Positions 1 to 10,274 of a DNA stretch of 64,000 bases are shown here, piece by piece (positions within the stretch are counted from its first letter, which is position 1; each line of letters starts with the position of its first letter). The stretch spans positions 39,505,253 to 39,569,252 of the forward strand of contig OU452199.1 of the NCBI GenBank assembly GCA_911728435.2. The letters are read 5' to 3'. Below the pieces are notes generated by a model that was not told the DNA's origin, ran no database searches, and saw nothing but the letters and a program-made list of their open reading frames with translations. Both the position numbers and the translations under genes were made by a program. The DNA comes from Apoderus coryli (lineage: Eukaryota; Arthropoda; Insecta; Coleoptera; Attelabidae).

Positions 1-1250
1 GAATATTTGCTATTGTAGTGCTTTGAAGTGCTAGTGTTATTAGAATTTGTGTGTTTTTTGTTACCCTTTGGGGTTTTCCTAACGGCGGGGATTCCACCTT
101 GTCGTGGTCGTCGCGCTGAATACCTCAGATAAAAAAAGAAGAGTGGACGAGGAAAACCAAGTGGTCCCCTGGAAGTTCAAAAATCATTCTATGGCATGTT
201 AGACATATCCGAAAGGTAGGTGCTAACATAATATTTAATATTTCGCATGATTGAAGTCACATAATCATCTACATTTTGTAAATATTTTTTTACTTTAAAT
301 GCACGGTAAATCGATACACTTGGCAACATGGCGCTGTATCATAACCTTTAAACTAATGTCTAATGTAAACTTCAGTTGGGCAGGCGGTCATAGGCGTCGT
401 AAAAAGGGGGTTTAATATGATTTACAAAAAAATTATTTTCAGCCTTAATAAAAATGTTAGAAATTTTTTGAAAGGCGTTTCTGTTAAATCGTATTTTTCT
501 CTACCTCCAGTTAAAATTTTTGTACTGAGTGATAGTTCACCCTGTATTCTATTAATAAATAAACAAATTAAATCCTAAATATTTAAAAAATCTATTGGTG
601 CGGACAATCTTTTTCATAAAACAACCCAAATTTGTAAATGCATTGGTGTGAGCAACATAAGTCTCTCAAATTGAGTTTGAATCACTGTTTTGCGCTTATT
701 TATGCATCTGATCTATTAAATCTGTGGTAGTATACTCGACCTTAGTAGGTATTCAGATTTTTCAGTCGCCATGATCGCAGGTTGAACACATCCAGGGCCT
801 ATCAATTATTGTACTCCGAAAATTAGACAAGAAGAATTTTAGTTCTACTTTAAAGATTGTGTTTCTTAAGGTTAAATTTTCCCATGACTTTTCGTGCTCA
901 GCCAATTACTCCACTTTTAAGTTAATTTACATGAATTTCTACTACATAATAAGTGTAATAATAATTAGAATTGAAATCTAAAATTTTAAAGTTTAATACG
1001 TAAAATACTAAGGGAAAAGGGACTACACCACGACATAATAACGATAGCAGAATTATCCACATTTCCAGTCGTTGGGAAATGTCGTGGCTCGTGGCGATAT
1101 TTTTTGAGAGGCATTTTTGTTAATCGACTGTGAATAAAAAAGTTTATCTTTTTTTATTTTTGAACCTTAGTGTTTTCTATTTGGGGGCGGGAGATGCCCA
1201 CATGTGCAAGCGCGCATCGACGTGATTATGGTATTAAAGTACCCGGTCGC
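1..1250. other. Intronic or intergenic DNA, no gene seen
   Basis: AT-rich sequence with no convincing coding frame on either strand. It probably lies in an intron of the gene whose exons begin at 4020, since that gene's upstream exons are not in the window. A repeat-end motif of the type CACCCTGTAT appears near 540, which suggests decayed transposon debris. Confidence 0.5.
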
Positions 1251-1264
1251 GTGGATGGTGGTTG

Positions 1265-1400
1265 GATGGTGCTTCCAGCCGAGTCGGTAGACTTGCCTAT
1301 GCCAAGTAGTTATTGACTATATAGTCGTGGGTGCTGGCATCTGGCGGTCGATGACCGTGGTTCGGATTCCACACTAAACAATAGGTCCAAGAATTACAAA
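1265..1400 (+). repeat. Possible tRNA-derived SINE head
   Basis: The stretch contains an A-box-like block (CCAGCCGAGTCGGTAGA, near 1276) and, about 80 bases on, a B-box-like block (GGTTCGGATTCC, near 1360). Both resemble the internal RNA polymerase III promoter of tRNA genes. The spacing is too long for a normal tRNA gene, no cloverleaf folds, and the tail turns A-rich after 1425. A tRNA-derived SINE or tRNA relic fits best; chance resemblance is possible. Confidence 0.35.
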
Positions 1401-1814
1401 GATGGATATTACCTAGTGTAGAGGCCAAAAAAAGAAAGGAAATGAAAAAAGGATTTTCTATTTGTTTTTCTTTTGGGTATTGGTAACTTATTTAATGAAA
1501 TTAAGCTTACATTTCTTGTAAAATAGTTTAAATAAATATTTTGTGACATTACACTGCGTACGTTTCGGCGAAAGGTATTTTGCCTTCTTCAGTTGTCGAC
1601 AATATTAACAAAATACGTATAATAAAATGTAAAACGATTGGAGACAATCGATCAAAACACATTTTTCTTACAATTTCTGGATATATACCGGGTGTCCTGT
1701 TATAAAGGGGGTACCTCGTTTAACTTTTTCATTTGACGTTTTGAAAAAAAGTGTCCCAAATAAAAGTTGAATGGTTCAAAATAATGTTTTTAAAAAGTTC
1801 TAATATACATATAC

Positions 1815-2240
1815 AGGGTGTCCCAGAACGTCTGGGCGTGGTCCAACTTTCTTATTTCAAATTAATATCCTATTTTTTTATTTGATTCATAGTTACACCG
1901 CAAAATTAAAACAAACTGTAGGTTTTATCAGCATTATGCGATATGATAGGTTTCTTGATGTTAGCAACTACAGCCACGAACATATGTCTCAAAAAACTTT
2001 CTTTACTACTGTCATTTTAATTGTTCGATATAAAACCTTAACGGGTAAATGTATTTAGAACTTATAACCAAAATTGTTAATAATCTTAATGATAATATAG
2101 AAATTATCTGGCAGTAAGATGGAGCTCCCCTCACAATGTTGATCCAGTAACCAACTATCTAAATATGATGTTTCCTATATGGATTGGCAGTCAGGTCCAG
2201 TATATTGGTCTAGCAATAGCCCGGTTTTTTTTTATTATAT
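1815..2240 (+). pseudogene. Decayed IS630/mariner-type transposase fragment
   Basis: The block starts with a typical repeat end (ACAGGGTGTCCCAG at 1815). Near 2100-2200 broken frames still read a D-G-A-P-like catalytic stretch followed by W-I-G and I-G-like residues, as in the DUF4817-type transposases elsewhere in this window. Several stops and frame changes separate the pieces. The reading is weak and rests on short motifs. Confidence 0.3.
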
Positions 2241-2361
2241 TAATACTTTTAATTTTGGTATATTATATTACTTAGATACTGAATGTTGTTTCTGTCATTC
2301 ACTAAATTTTTTTGTTTTTTATTGTGTATTATTATTTATACTTTACAGTCTCTTCTAAATG

Positions 2362-2553
2362 TTATTTGGTTTGGCCCATATAAACAGACTTACAGTTGTT
2401 ACAAGTGATCTCGTAAACGAAACGTGTTTTTTTGTTTATTTTGGTATTTTTTGATTTTAGGTTTGAAACTATTGTATTTTTTAAAGTGTTAGGTATAGTA
2501 GTATCTTCTTCTTTATTTTTCGATTTATCTGCAAGCCTTTTCAAAACTTTCAT
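2362..2553 (-). pseudogene. Penelope-like GIY-YIG endonuclease fragment
   Basis: A 63-residue minus-strand frame ends with FVYEITCNNCKSVYMGQTK. This matches the start of the GIY-YIG endonuclease of Penelope-like retroelements: the VY pair, a CxxC pair (CNNC) and YMG in place of YIG, followed by QT. The preceding lysine/asparagine-rich part is like the linker before that domain. The frame stops right after the motif, so the catalytic Arg and Glu are lost. It lies inside the inverted repeat 1453-3815. No reverse transcriptase remains nearby. The family call is good for such a short piece; function is lost. Confidence 0.55.
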
Positions 2554-2734
2554 TAGGTATGTGAAAAAAATAAAACAAAATTAATTGTCATGTCGTTTAA
2601 TAGAAAAACGTCTTTTGTTGATTTTAATTATGAATGTAATTTTATTAACTAAATGAATTTTAAATTGTACATATCCAGAAATTGTTAGAAAAATGTGTTC
2701 TGGTCGATTGTTTCCAATCGTTTTAATATATATA

Positions 2735-3659
2735 CAGTGTGTCCCAGGATACATGTAACAAGAGGTGTGAACGACAAAATTTTTTTGAATTTTGGAATGA
2801 CCTTTGGTAGATGAGTCCTGCTTGTTTTAAAACTAAAGTACCCAAAAAATGAGTTAAATCCGTGTTATACAGGGTGTTTTATAAACAAATTTATAAAAAT
2901 CATCATCAATGGAGTGTCTTTATTTTACAATGTGCGCCAAAATTCTACTACCAAAAGTTGTTTGGAATGCAATTTATATCTCCGTACCAAATTTTAGGAA
3001 TTTAAACGCATATATTTGGAAAAAATACTTTTTTGCAATAATTAACAATTGGATTGCCAGAAATCGACCGATCAAGTGGCCGTCGAGATCCCCTGAGTTA
3101 TTGGACTTCTTTTTATGGGGTCATCTCAAACAATTGGTTTATGCTGACCCACTTCCTAATGATGTACCAATATTACAGGAAAGAATTAGAAATGCTGTAA
3201 ACTTTAGAAGAAATTCAAAACAATTTTAAGGAATTCAGACGAATCATCGAAAGATGTCCGGATTGGATTGGCGTTAGTTGTCTCAATTTTGATATTTGTT
3301 ATAATGTTTATGTGGCATTTGTTCTAAGATACAAAATAAAAGAATACGAAGTATTCTATGATACTAATTTTCGCAAAAAAGCATTTTTTCCAAAAATATG
3401 CTTTTATATTCCTGAAATGCGGTGCGGAGACATAAAATTGCATTCTAAACAACTTTTGTTATTAGAATTTTGGCGTATATTGTAAAATAAAGACACTCCA
3501 TTGATTATGACTTTTATAAATTTGTTTATAAAACACCCTGTACAACACGGACTTAACTCATTTTTTGGGTACCTTAGTTTTAAAACAAGCAGGACTCATT
3601 CCCCAAATGTCATTCCAAAATTCGAAAAATTGTTACTACATCTATCCTGGGACACACTG
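2735..3659 (+). mobile_element. DNA transposon with about 230-bp terminal inverted repeats
   Basis: The ends read CAGTGTGTCCCAGG at 2735 and its complement ending at 3659. Each is flanked by TATATA, consistent with a TA target duplication. The first and last roughly 230 bases are near complements, so almost half the element is TIR. The middle holds the C-terminal part of an IS630/Tc1/mariner-superfamily transposase (see 2973-3330). It is inserted in one arm of the inverted repeat 1453-3815, so it is the younger element. Being internally deleted, it is not autonomous. Confidence 0.7.
2973..3330 (+). pseudogene. C-terminal piece of DUF4817-type transposase
   Basis: The frame contains WPSRSPELLDFFLWGHLKQ, the conserved block around the third catalytic acid of the DUF4817/DDE transposases common in insects (usually RSPDLxPxDFFLWG). 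Here the usual Asp after SP is Glu, and one residue is missing before DFF. The upstream helix-turn-helix region and the first two catalytic acids are absent. After a frame change near 3230, further C-terminal residues can be read to about 3330. It is a non-functional remnant inside the transposon 2735-3659. Confidence 0.6.
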
Positions 3660-4019
3660 TATATATATTTTGTTCATATTTTAGACACCTGAAGGTGAAA
3701 TACCTTTCGCCGCAACGTACGTTGTGAAATGACACAAAATATTTTACAAGATATGTAAGTTTAATTTCATTAAATAAATTAGAACCAATACCCAAAGAAA
3801 AATAAATAGAAAATAAAAAAGTTTTTAACACAAAATGCTTTAGCAGTTAAAAAAGGTATCCTGCTGTTTTGTGAATAACAAAGGCGAGCCTCGATATTTT
3901 GAGTCTAATAAATAAAATACTGCATTTGTTGAAATTCTAGTTCTATGTAGAATTTTTAGATATTAGGGATTTTAAAATGTAACGTATGTGATAAAAATAG
4001 TTTGTCATACTTGTTTCAG

Positions 4020-4252
4020 GTCAGCAATTGGATGTACGGCATAGAAACAATGCCACATTTAAATACAATAAATTCTCGAAGCACATGATGGGTTCTAGTC
4101 AGAACAGTACCGGTACCAATTCGCCGGTTGCCACAGTGATAGGGTACTGTCCCCAAAATCCACCCACCATGTATGGTACACCGCCTGGGACACCGCCAGC
4201 TAGTCAATTTGCCACTTTCCCGCCCTTCGGTACAACTATGCTTTTTAGACAA
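4020..4252 (+). CDS. Exon of unidentified host gene A, Pro/Ser/Thr-rich
   Basis: An acceptor (TTGTTTCAG, ending 4019) and a donor (CAA|GTGAGT, exon end 4252) bound an open exon of about 77 codons. It starts with a basic stretch (RHRNNATFKYNKFSKHMMG) and then turns rich in Pro, Thr, Ser and Gly (PPTMYGTPPGTPPASQFA). It has no domain I recognise; the composition suits a cytoplasmic tail of a membrane protein or another disordered C-terminus. It ends in phase 0 and joins in frame to 5162-5225. Upstream exons lie outside the window. The open frame, good splice sites and clean joins to three further exons support a real gene. Confidence 0.6.
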
Positions 4253-5161
4253 GTGAGTTTATATTATGTTTTTAATTGTTACACACGCTTTACATGACGT
4301 TTAATTACCTTTTTTGACAACATATTTATTTGGGATTATGACAGTTTTTTCTCCCTAGAAATGTCATTTTTTAAATAACAGAACAGGACATATGGTATTG
4401 TCTCCGATTACGTGTAATAAAATAGGGTCAAGTGTTTAGAAGCGCCACCCGCTGCTTGTAATTGCCTGATTCCTATTTAAATTTTATAAAATTTTGCACT
4501 TTTTTGCAGATACCCTATACTCCCTACAACTTTGCATCAATCTAAGTATGCTATCCAAATTATGTACCCGTATGAATACTGGATTGCCTACCCTGATTGA
4601 TTTCAAGTTGTACCAGGTGTCTACAAAACAATTCCAAAGTTTATAAAATTTCTCTATCCTCACATGGCTAGCGATGACTTCTCGTCTCATTCAGACTGGA
4701 AACGCGGTCCATATACCCACCAGATGACCTTTCAACACTAGGTTTTTGATTACTGATGATTCCTATCAATACCATGTCAATTTCCAAGCTCCACGTCAGT
4801 TCAGTTTAACTGCCAAGTTTGTAACCATTGCAACTATAGTTTCACTAGTTTCCCGTACCTACATTCCGCCGGCATCGAAGCTGAAAAGCTTTCTGGTCTT
4901 CTTAAAATCAATGAATCAGTCTTAGAGGGATTTACGGATGGAAATACGAAGAATTATTCACATCATCGTTGTCTATATGGGGATATGGGCTAAATGAGTA
5001 TTATTTTAAAGGGTGATTTTTCAGCAAACATAAATCTGCATTTTCTTCATTAAAAATGTTCGGGAAGCATGATCCTGCTATATTTTACCCCAGTTTCGGT
5101 GGAAGTAGTGTTTCTTTTCAAGAACATGATATAAACATCGGTTATTATTACTTGTTTCTAG

Positions 5162-5225
5162 ATGAGTAACAATGTCCGAGCAGCAACTCCAGGTACGAAA
5201 AGTAGTCGGCCGCCAACACCTGCTA
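5162..5225 (+). CDS. Exon of host gene A
   Basis: A short exon between acceptor TTTCTAG (ends 5161) and donor A|GTAAGT. It reads MSNNVRAATPGTKSS followed by RPPTPA and leaves one base of the next codon. The T-P repeats continue the Pro/Ser/Thr-rich composition of the previous exon. An internal Met opens the exon, so this could also be a start in another transcript, but the in-frame phase-0 join makes an internal exon more likely. Confidence 0.6.
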
Positions 5226-5375
5226 GTAAGTATAAATCACATACATAATAATTCAAGACACAATTTCATTAAGAGTTCTGAGAACATCTAACTTAATGTT
5301 TTGACACTGGGACTTACGGAATACAACAAGTGCCGCTTCAATAGGCCAATGCCACTTGTCCACATGTCCATTTCT

Positions 5376-5496
5376 TATGTAAAATAATATGGGAAATCGC
5401 TAAGGTCCAATCTGACCAATTTGTGCGTGCGTGACCTTGAAAGGTACCAGAATTGGTCAGATTGGACCTTAGCGATTTCCCATGTTATTTTACATA
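5376..5496. repeat. Near-perfect intronic hairpin, 46-bp arms
   Basis: Positions 5376-5421 and 5451-5496 are reverse complements with a single mismatch, separated by about 29 bases. It sits in the short intron between the gene A exons at 5225 and 5566. It could be a small MITE, a recent inverted duplication, or a source of a hairpin RNA. No terminal motif or target duplication was obvious. Confidence 0.8.
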
Positions 5497-5565
5497 TGGA
5501 ATGAGCCAGAACCGCCATAGTACAAGTACAAATGTAGCTAACAGGAAGTTGTTTTTTTAATTTAG

Positions 5566-5647
5566 CTGACGTCCGCTTTGTTGATTCAGCTCCATTCATT
5601 CAGCAAGGACTCGATTATCGATCACATAATCGGGGACGTAGGGCAAA
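5566..5647 (+). CDS. Exon of host gene A
   Basis: Acceptor TTTAATTTAG (ends 5565) and donor AA|GTAAGT bound an exon whose first two bases complete a Thr codon begun in the previous exon. It encodes DVRFVDSAPFIQQGLDYRS and then a basic HNRGRRA. It leaves two bases (AA) for the next exon, giving a phase-2 join. No recognised domain. The FVDSAPFIQQGLDY stretch looks like a conserved short motif and would be the best query for naming the gene. Confidence 0.6.
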
Positions 5648-5965
5648 GTAAGTTTTAAATTTCAATCTTTGATTACTTAGTACATAAATTGTAATTGAAA
5701 TAAAATGCTCTGTAATTGTTATTTGTTCATTATCAATTAATATTTAATTGTCTATGTTGATTCGAGTGGACTGTATATTTATTTTTTGATTTAAGTTTTT
5801 ATTTTAATAACAAGAGTCTAATAGAATATTATTATTTTATCTCAAATAGTATTCTAATATATATTTATATTATTTAGAGAATCAAAAAAACTATCGACAG
5901 ATTTATTACGTAGCACCTCTATTAGGCATTAACTTCACATATTTTTATTTGCATTATGGTCACAT

Positions 5966-6420
5966 TTAGGGATGTTAAAAAAATATCGATATATCGAATG
6001 GATGATAGTTTTCTTCCAATATATGGATATATATCGTGGATATTTTCTATAACAATATATCGAAATGTCAATATTACAATCCAGCTATCGATTGCAATAT
6101 TTTTTTTTAAATTACTGTTATACGTAATTACCTATACGTATATCTTCTTGGTCTTTGTCCACAAAACAATGAAATGTTCTTTTGTCCCTTTTTACTAATC
6201 GTTGTACCGTGTAAGCTAGATTGTCAATTGTCACTTATCAATGTCCTGTCAATTGTCTGTTGTCGTTACGATTACTGAACGCCGGTGTGTGGCGTCTAGG
6301 TAGCGATTTGACATGTGGCTTCAAATTATTTCAGATATTACTGATAGATCACCGATGTATCGATATTTAGTAATCAATATCGAATAAGCGATACAATATG
6401 TTTTTAAAATATGGATATAA
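5966..6420. repeat. ATCGAT-rich block, possible hAT-type remnant
   Basis: The block opens with GGGATGTTAAAAAAATATCG, like the ends of many insect hAT elements. It carries about seven TATCGA/ATCGATA words within 450 bases, clustered near both sides (5984-6090 and 6355-6400). Such subterminal repeats are typical transposase-binding sites of hAT elements. No transposase frame and no certain 8-bp duplication are visible. Confidence 0.35.
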
Positions 6421-6692
6421 AAAAAAAAATAGAATAGACTATTTTATGCTTTATTAGTATTTTTTATTTATAGTAAATGCATTCCAACCGTCATTAATAT
6501 TACCGTCGGTAGGCGTGTGCGTGATGCCCAAACAAAAGCAGCAAAATGACTAGGCTTAAAACAATTCTACTGTCTAAGTAATTATTGCCGTCACCACTAT
6601 TGGTTCTGTTACTCATTTATATACTAATAATAATAAACATTCAAAAACATATGTAAATATTACAAAATACACTTACTAATTGTAAACTTCAT

Positions 6693-6985
6693 TTACTTTA
6701 ATCTTTTTGTCCGATCAGTACTTCCTGAGTTTGAATTTATTTTATTAGGAACAGAACCAGGCTTTAGTTTTAGACGACATGGTAAATTCATTATTTCATG
6801 TTCCAAATCTCTGTCAAAATCACTTGGATCAAAATGTTTGGAGAAGACACGGAAATTATAAATATTAAATGTATCTGCACTACAACAAACCTTAAGCCAT
6901 TTTACGCTCAATTCACTATCGCGAGGTAAACCCAAAAAATAAGTTTTTACTACAATTATTTGAGTTGCAACCAAATTATCATAAA
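6693..6985 (-). pseudogene. THAP domain fragment (P-element-like)
   Basis: The minus-strand frame contains YFLGLPRDSELSVKWLKV, then VFSKHFDPSDFD, then RLKLKPGSVPNKIN. These match the later part of a THAP zinc-binding DNA-binding domain: a phenylalanine/leucine-Pro block, the conserved Trp, a C-x2-H site and the closing AVP-like box. The Cys of that site is Phe here, so zinc binding would fail. A putative acceptor (AATTGTAG) precedes it on the minus strand, which suggests a two-exon THAP as in P-like transposons. The exon with the first two cysteines was not found. It lies antisense in an intron of gene A. Confidence 0.55.
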
Positions 6986-7250
6986 ATAAAAACACTAACA
7001 CAGAATAAATACGAAACACTACTATAAATTATAAAAAACAAATCACAAATATCAAAAATACGGATACAAATCAAGGAAATAATACGTGCTATTGTACTTT
7101 TTCCCGCGCACGGGCACAAACGACGTCACACGCCCCCACCTACTTGCGCACAACCGAGGCGCTATCCTACCTAGAGAGTTATTGTACCATGAGGAATGTG
7201 AACTAATAATAATGGGTATGTTATTTACTATTTTGTTATTTATTTCAGAG

Positions 7251-7322
7251 GCAAGGCGAATGGAGCGCGGTAAAACTCCCCAGACGAATGGAGCTTTACC
7301 GCCCAATGGAAGCGCTACCTAA
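7251..7322 (+). CDS. Last exon of host gene A
   Basis: The polypyrimidine tract ends in TTTCAGAG, giving two possible acceptors two bases apart. Using the second (exon from 7251) completes a Lys codon and reads ARRMERGKTPQTNGALPPNG, then SAT and a TAA stop at 7320-7322. Using the first (exon from 7249) gives GKANGAR and an early TAA. I prefer the longer form, as its Pro/Thr/Asn composition continues that of the earlier exons. The following 270 bases are AT-rich 3' untranslated sequence with no canonical AATAAA close by. Confidence 0.5.
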   Translation, partial: ARRMERGKTPQTNGALPPNGSAT

Positions 7323-7589
7323 TTAATGTCACTAATCGTGTAATTTGTAATTTTTTGTAAATAATATAATAATTATTATAATATAATTGAATCATCTATA
7401 TTTTGATAAGGTAAGCAAGTTCCTTTATTTTTAAAAATTAAACTTCTATTTTTAATGATAGAACTTTATAATATCGTAAGACTTGGAAATTGGGAAATCG
7501 TGGATTTTCCTAAATATTTCTGTGGGGTTAAAATTGTAATTTCTTCAAAATCATATATATTTTAACATGGCCGTTAAGACTAACACACT

Positions 7590-7823
7590 TTTAATTGTTT
7601 AAATTATGTTATTGAAAATTTCTTTCGACTTTCCTGAAATCCTGGCCTTCACTTCATCGCCCAAAGTGTAAAGTTTACCATTGAGATCGATCTTGAGTAG
7701 AGGAAAAACTAAAAATGAGTAAGGCGGATATGAAATCAAACGAAACTTCGCGGTTTCGCAGAGTCTCTTCAGATGCATGCCAGGTGTGTAACGAGCCTTG
7801 TCATGTTGCAAGATTATTAGCAC
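7590..7823 (-). pseudogene. Decayed mariner transposase fragment
   Basis: The minus-strand frame reads ILQHDKARYTPGMHLKRL, then LISYPPYSFLVFPLL and LNGKLYTLGDEVKARI. It aligns by eye with the second and third catalytic blocks of mariner transposases (HDNARPH and PYSPDLAPSD). The second Asp survives in HDKARY, but the third is lost (PYSFLVF). Only this C-terminal piece remains. No terminal repeats were found around it. Confidence 0.6.
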
Positions 7824-8815
7824 TAAGCTGCCTCTAAAGACGGGATTCCTCCACTGGGCTAGACCCCCGCGCCGGTTTAAATGTAGATATTATTGTAAAT
7901 ATTTTTATCTGTGTTGTATTATATTCTTTTTATCTTGGTATACTTGTATAACCCGTTCGGCTGTCCTTGTTAGAGAAAAATCCGATTGTCTGGTGTGACG
8001 AAGGCGAACCACATGGGAATGTACTGTACAGGGGATGATTGCAACATATATTTTGCACTAAATATGAATATGAAATTTTCGGATATACAGGTATTGTTTT
8101 GGGGTCGATACCAAAAAAAAAAACTAGTAATTTTTCAATCCGGTCCTGAAAATTTTATTCTACTTGTTGTTTAGACATATTTAGTGCAAAATACATGCCA
8201 AATATCAAACAGCGTTCCGAAACCATGACGTACCAAAGAAAATGGCAAAAATAAGAAAGCGCGCTGTATATTTTTAATGGAGGTCGTTACACCCACTAAT
8301 AATGCTATATTTTGAACCAACTTGATACCCTCTATCTCTCTATAACTGTTAACGTATGTCGGCTTCACTAAGAAACACCCTGTATAGGTACCGTAATATT
8401 TGATAATGGATTCGTTATAATTCACGTGAATTTTTGTAAACAAATCTTGTAAATGTTTGATGTGTCGAAAAAATCCCTTTGTAAAATGACAATCCATTTT
8501 TGATGTAACATTTCGTTAAATTCAAAATAATCATTTTCAATGTGAGATAATGCCGTTCAACTCTACTCAGATTATCTTTATTCAAAGCTCTGGAGGAGCC
8601 CATCATCTAATAGGACTGGTTTTTTTTTTTATAATTCTCAATAGAGCAATTCGCCCGGAAGCATTTTTCCGTTTCCTATAGGGCTAACGTAACTGAGTGC
8701 GCTAATCGTGACCTGTATCTCGCTTCCCTAGGAGGTTAACGCATCCACTGCATGCCACTGTGCTCCATGCGGTCAATGAGAAGTATGAGGTCGAGATAAT
8801 TCGCATAATAGGTGT
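7824..8815. repeat. Repeat debris without a gene
   Basis: Open frames at 8171-8606 exist only because repeat ends of the ACACCCTGTATAGG type (8376) happen to be open; they match no protein I know. The block 8630-8800 is of more balanced base composition, but I could not identify it. Confidence 0.4.
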
Positions 8816-8820
8816 ATTAC

Positions 8821-8995
8821 AGAGCCTACCCCAGTGGTAGAGTGCCCGCTTTACACGTGGAAAGTTCTGGGTTCAAATCCCTACACTTTTAGCAATTTTT
8901 TATTTCTAATTTTTGATTAAAGTAAGTTTGTAGGACATTATTATTATTTTAATCATGGCAGTACTCATTAGTTGTTCAAAATATATTTTTTTATA
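8821..8995 (+). repeat. tRNA-derived SINE, tRNA-Val-like head
   Basis: The head resembles a tRNA. It has an A-box-like CCAGTGGTAGAGTGC, an anticodon arm whose loop reads TTTACAC (anticodon TAC, valine) on a CCGC/GTGG stem, and a B box GGGTTCAAATCCC. No matching 3' acceptor strand follows. Instead a T-rich tail contains TCTAATTTTTGA and AAAGTA, shared with the element at 49911. A shared tail behind tRNA-like heads is the hallmark of a tRNA-derived SINE. It is not a functional tRNA gene. Confidence 0.6.
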
Positions 8996-8999
8996 TGTA

Positions 9000-9530
9000 A
9001 AAGTATGTGTTTGGCGACATGCAGGTCTTGCATATTACTAATATAACTAAGTTGCAAATATATATGTTTCATTGGCGCCCGCAACAATGAAGGGGTCGAA
9101 ATATGTATGCCAGTTTATTTTAATAAAGATAATTTGAGTAGAATTGGACCGTAAATCAGTGAAGTCTCTCCTAAATACTTACTTTACTATGAGAGAAGAC
9201 AAGGATTATTTTTACAAATACTGCCTTGTCAGTCAAAAACCAGTTATCGAAAAACATACACACACGATTATGTTGTTGTTGACTATTGAAATGATTTTAT
9301 GTTTATAATTATAAATTAAATTTGATAATGTACATGCCATGCTTTGTGAAAATAACTTTCTTAAGATCGCTGTTAATGGTTTCTTCACGGACATTACATT
9401 TCACGCAATCTCAAACTGAAGTAGTAAATAATACATTTTATAACTAACAGATCATTCATTTATACCCACGCATAAGAAAATGTTCGTTAAATGAATTATT
9501 ATACCGTTAATAGAATTAATTACTTTATTT
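9000..9530. other. No gene seen
   Basis: AT-rich sequence without a supported frame, repeat end or hairpin that I could recognise. Confidence 0.4.
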
Positions 9531-9539
9531 TTCTCAGCA

Positions 9540-9800
9540 TAATGGCACATATCTTCACAATGTCTAATTTAGTATTTGTTGACCAGTGGATAGCGAATAA
9601 TGGACCGTTCCTATGCCTAATCTTTCAGTTCTGGATTATTGCGTTTGGGGTACAATAAAAATGTTGGTTGATAGCACTCAAATAATCACCCTAAAGACTG
9701 CATAGGCAAAGCCAGAAATGCTTTCGATAATGTTAAACATTTATTAAAGGGATTCCTTTATTCCAGGAAATTTCTGCGTTTTGTATTTGCTAATATTATT
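9540..9800 (+). pseudogene. DUF4817-type transposase C-terminal fragment
   Basis: A broken frame reads QWIANNGPFPMPNLSVLDYC followed by VWGTIKMLV. This corresponds to the block W-I-G-x-x-G-P ... W-P-x-R-S-P-D-L-x-x-L-D-Y-x-x-W-G around the third catalytic acid of DUF4817/DDE transposases. The RSPD part is degraded (MPNL), leaving only the LDY Asp. There are frame changes on both sides. It is a dead remnant. Confidence 0.5.
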
Positions 9801-10274
9801 TTCTAATAACATTCAAAGTACTGCTGTTATTTATATCTGTTAGTTATAAAAAATATTGATATTACCCTGATATGATTATTTGTAATAATTCGGAACATTG
9901 ATTTGATCACAAGGCATGACATGTTTAATATTTATATTGTTGTAGATTTGTACAGTATATTACATTTATTAAAAATGTTTATGACTTGTTAAGAATATTT
10001 GTATAAATTTTTTGTTATCAGGATTTTAGTTAGGCAAATGAATTTAATCCTAAAATTAGTAAAATGAGACAGTTTTAACAAAATTATGCGCAGGCGCTTT
10101 GAATTTTGTTAACTCTCTCTCTCAAATTAACGCAATCAATTCACCATTCACGTTTTCCCACTGACAGTTGATCGCTGGTGATCTTCCTTTAGTTGAGCGC
10201 AGGCGCTCTAAATTTTATTACTGTACGATATGTGTTTTTATGACTAAGATCTAAGTCACTTTGGTAATGGTATA

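Larger units (their letters stand above)
1453..3815. repeat. Interrupted inverted repeat around a Penelope-like relic
   Basis: The sequence at about 1453-1680 reappears in reverse complement in two blocks, at about 2677-2725 and about 3670-3815. The second arm is split by the DNA transposon at 2735-3659. The left arm carries, on the minus strand at 1562-1592, a CTGAAGA / stem / GAAAC hammerhead-like motif, and the right arm has a decayed copy near 3685. A Penelope-type endonuclease fragment lies inside (2362-2553). Penelope-like elements are known to have terminal repeats with hammerhead motifs, so I infer an old Penelope-like copy in inverted arrangement. A generic foldback element is the alternative. 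Confidence 0.55.

Noticed and set aside
8171..8606. Open frames of 108 and 63 residues as genes
   Set aside because: They run through a CACCCTGT-type repeat end, lack any family motif and have no splice or start context.
8821..8890. Functional tRNA-Val gene
   Set aside because: The acceptor stem does not pair, and the tail is shared with another repeat.
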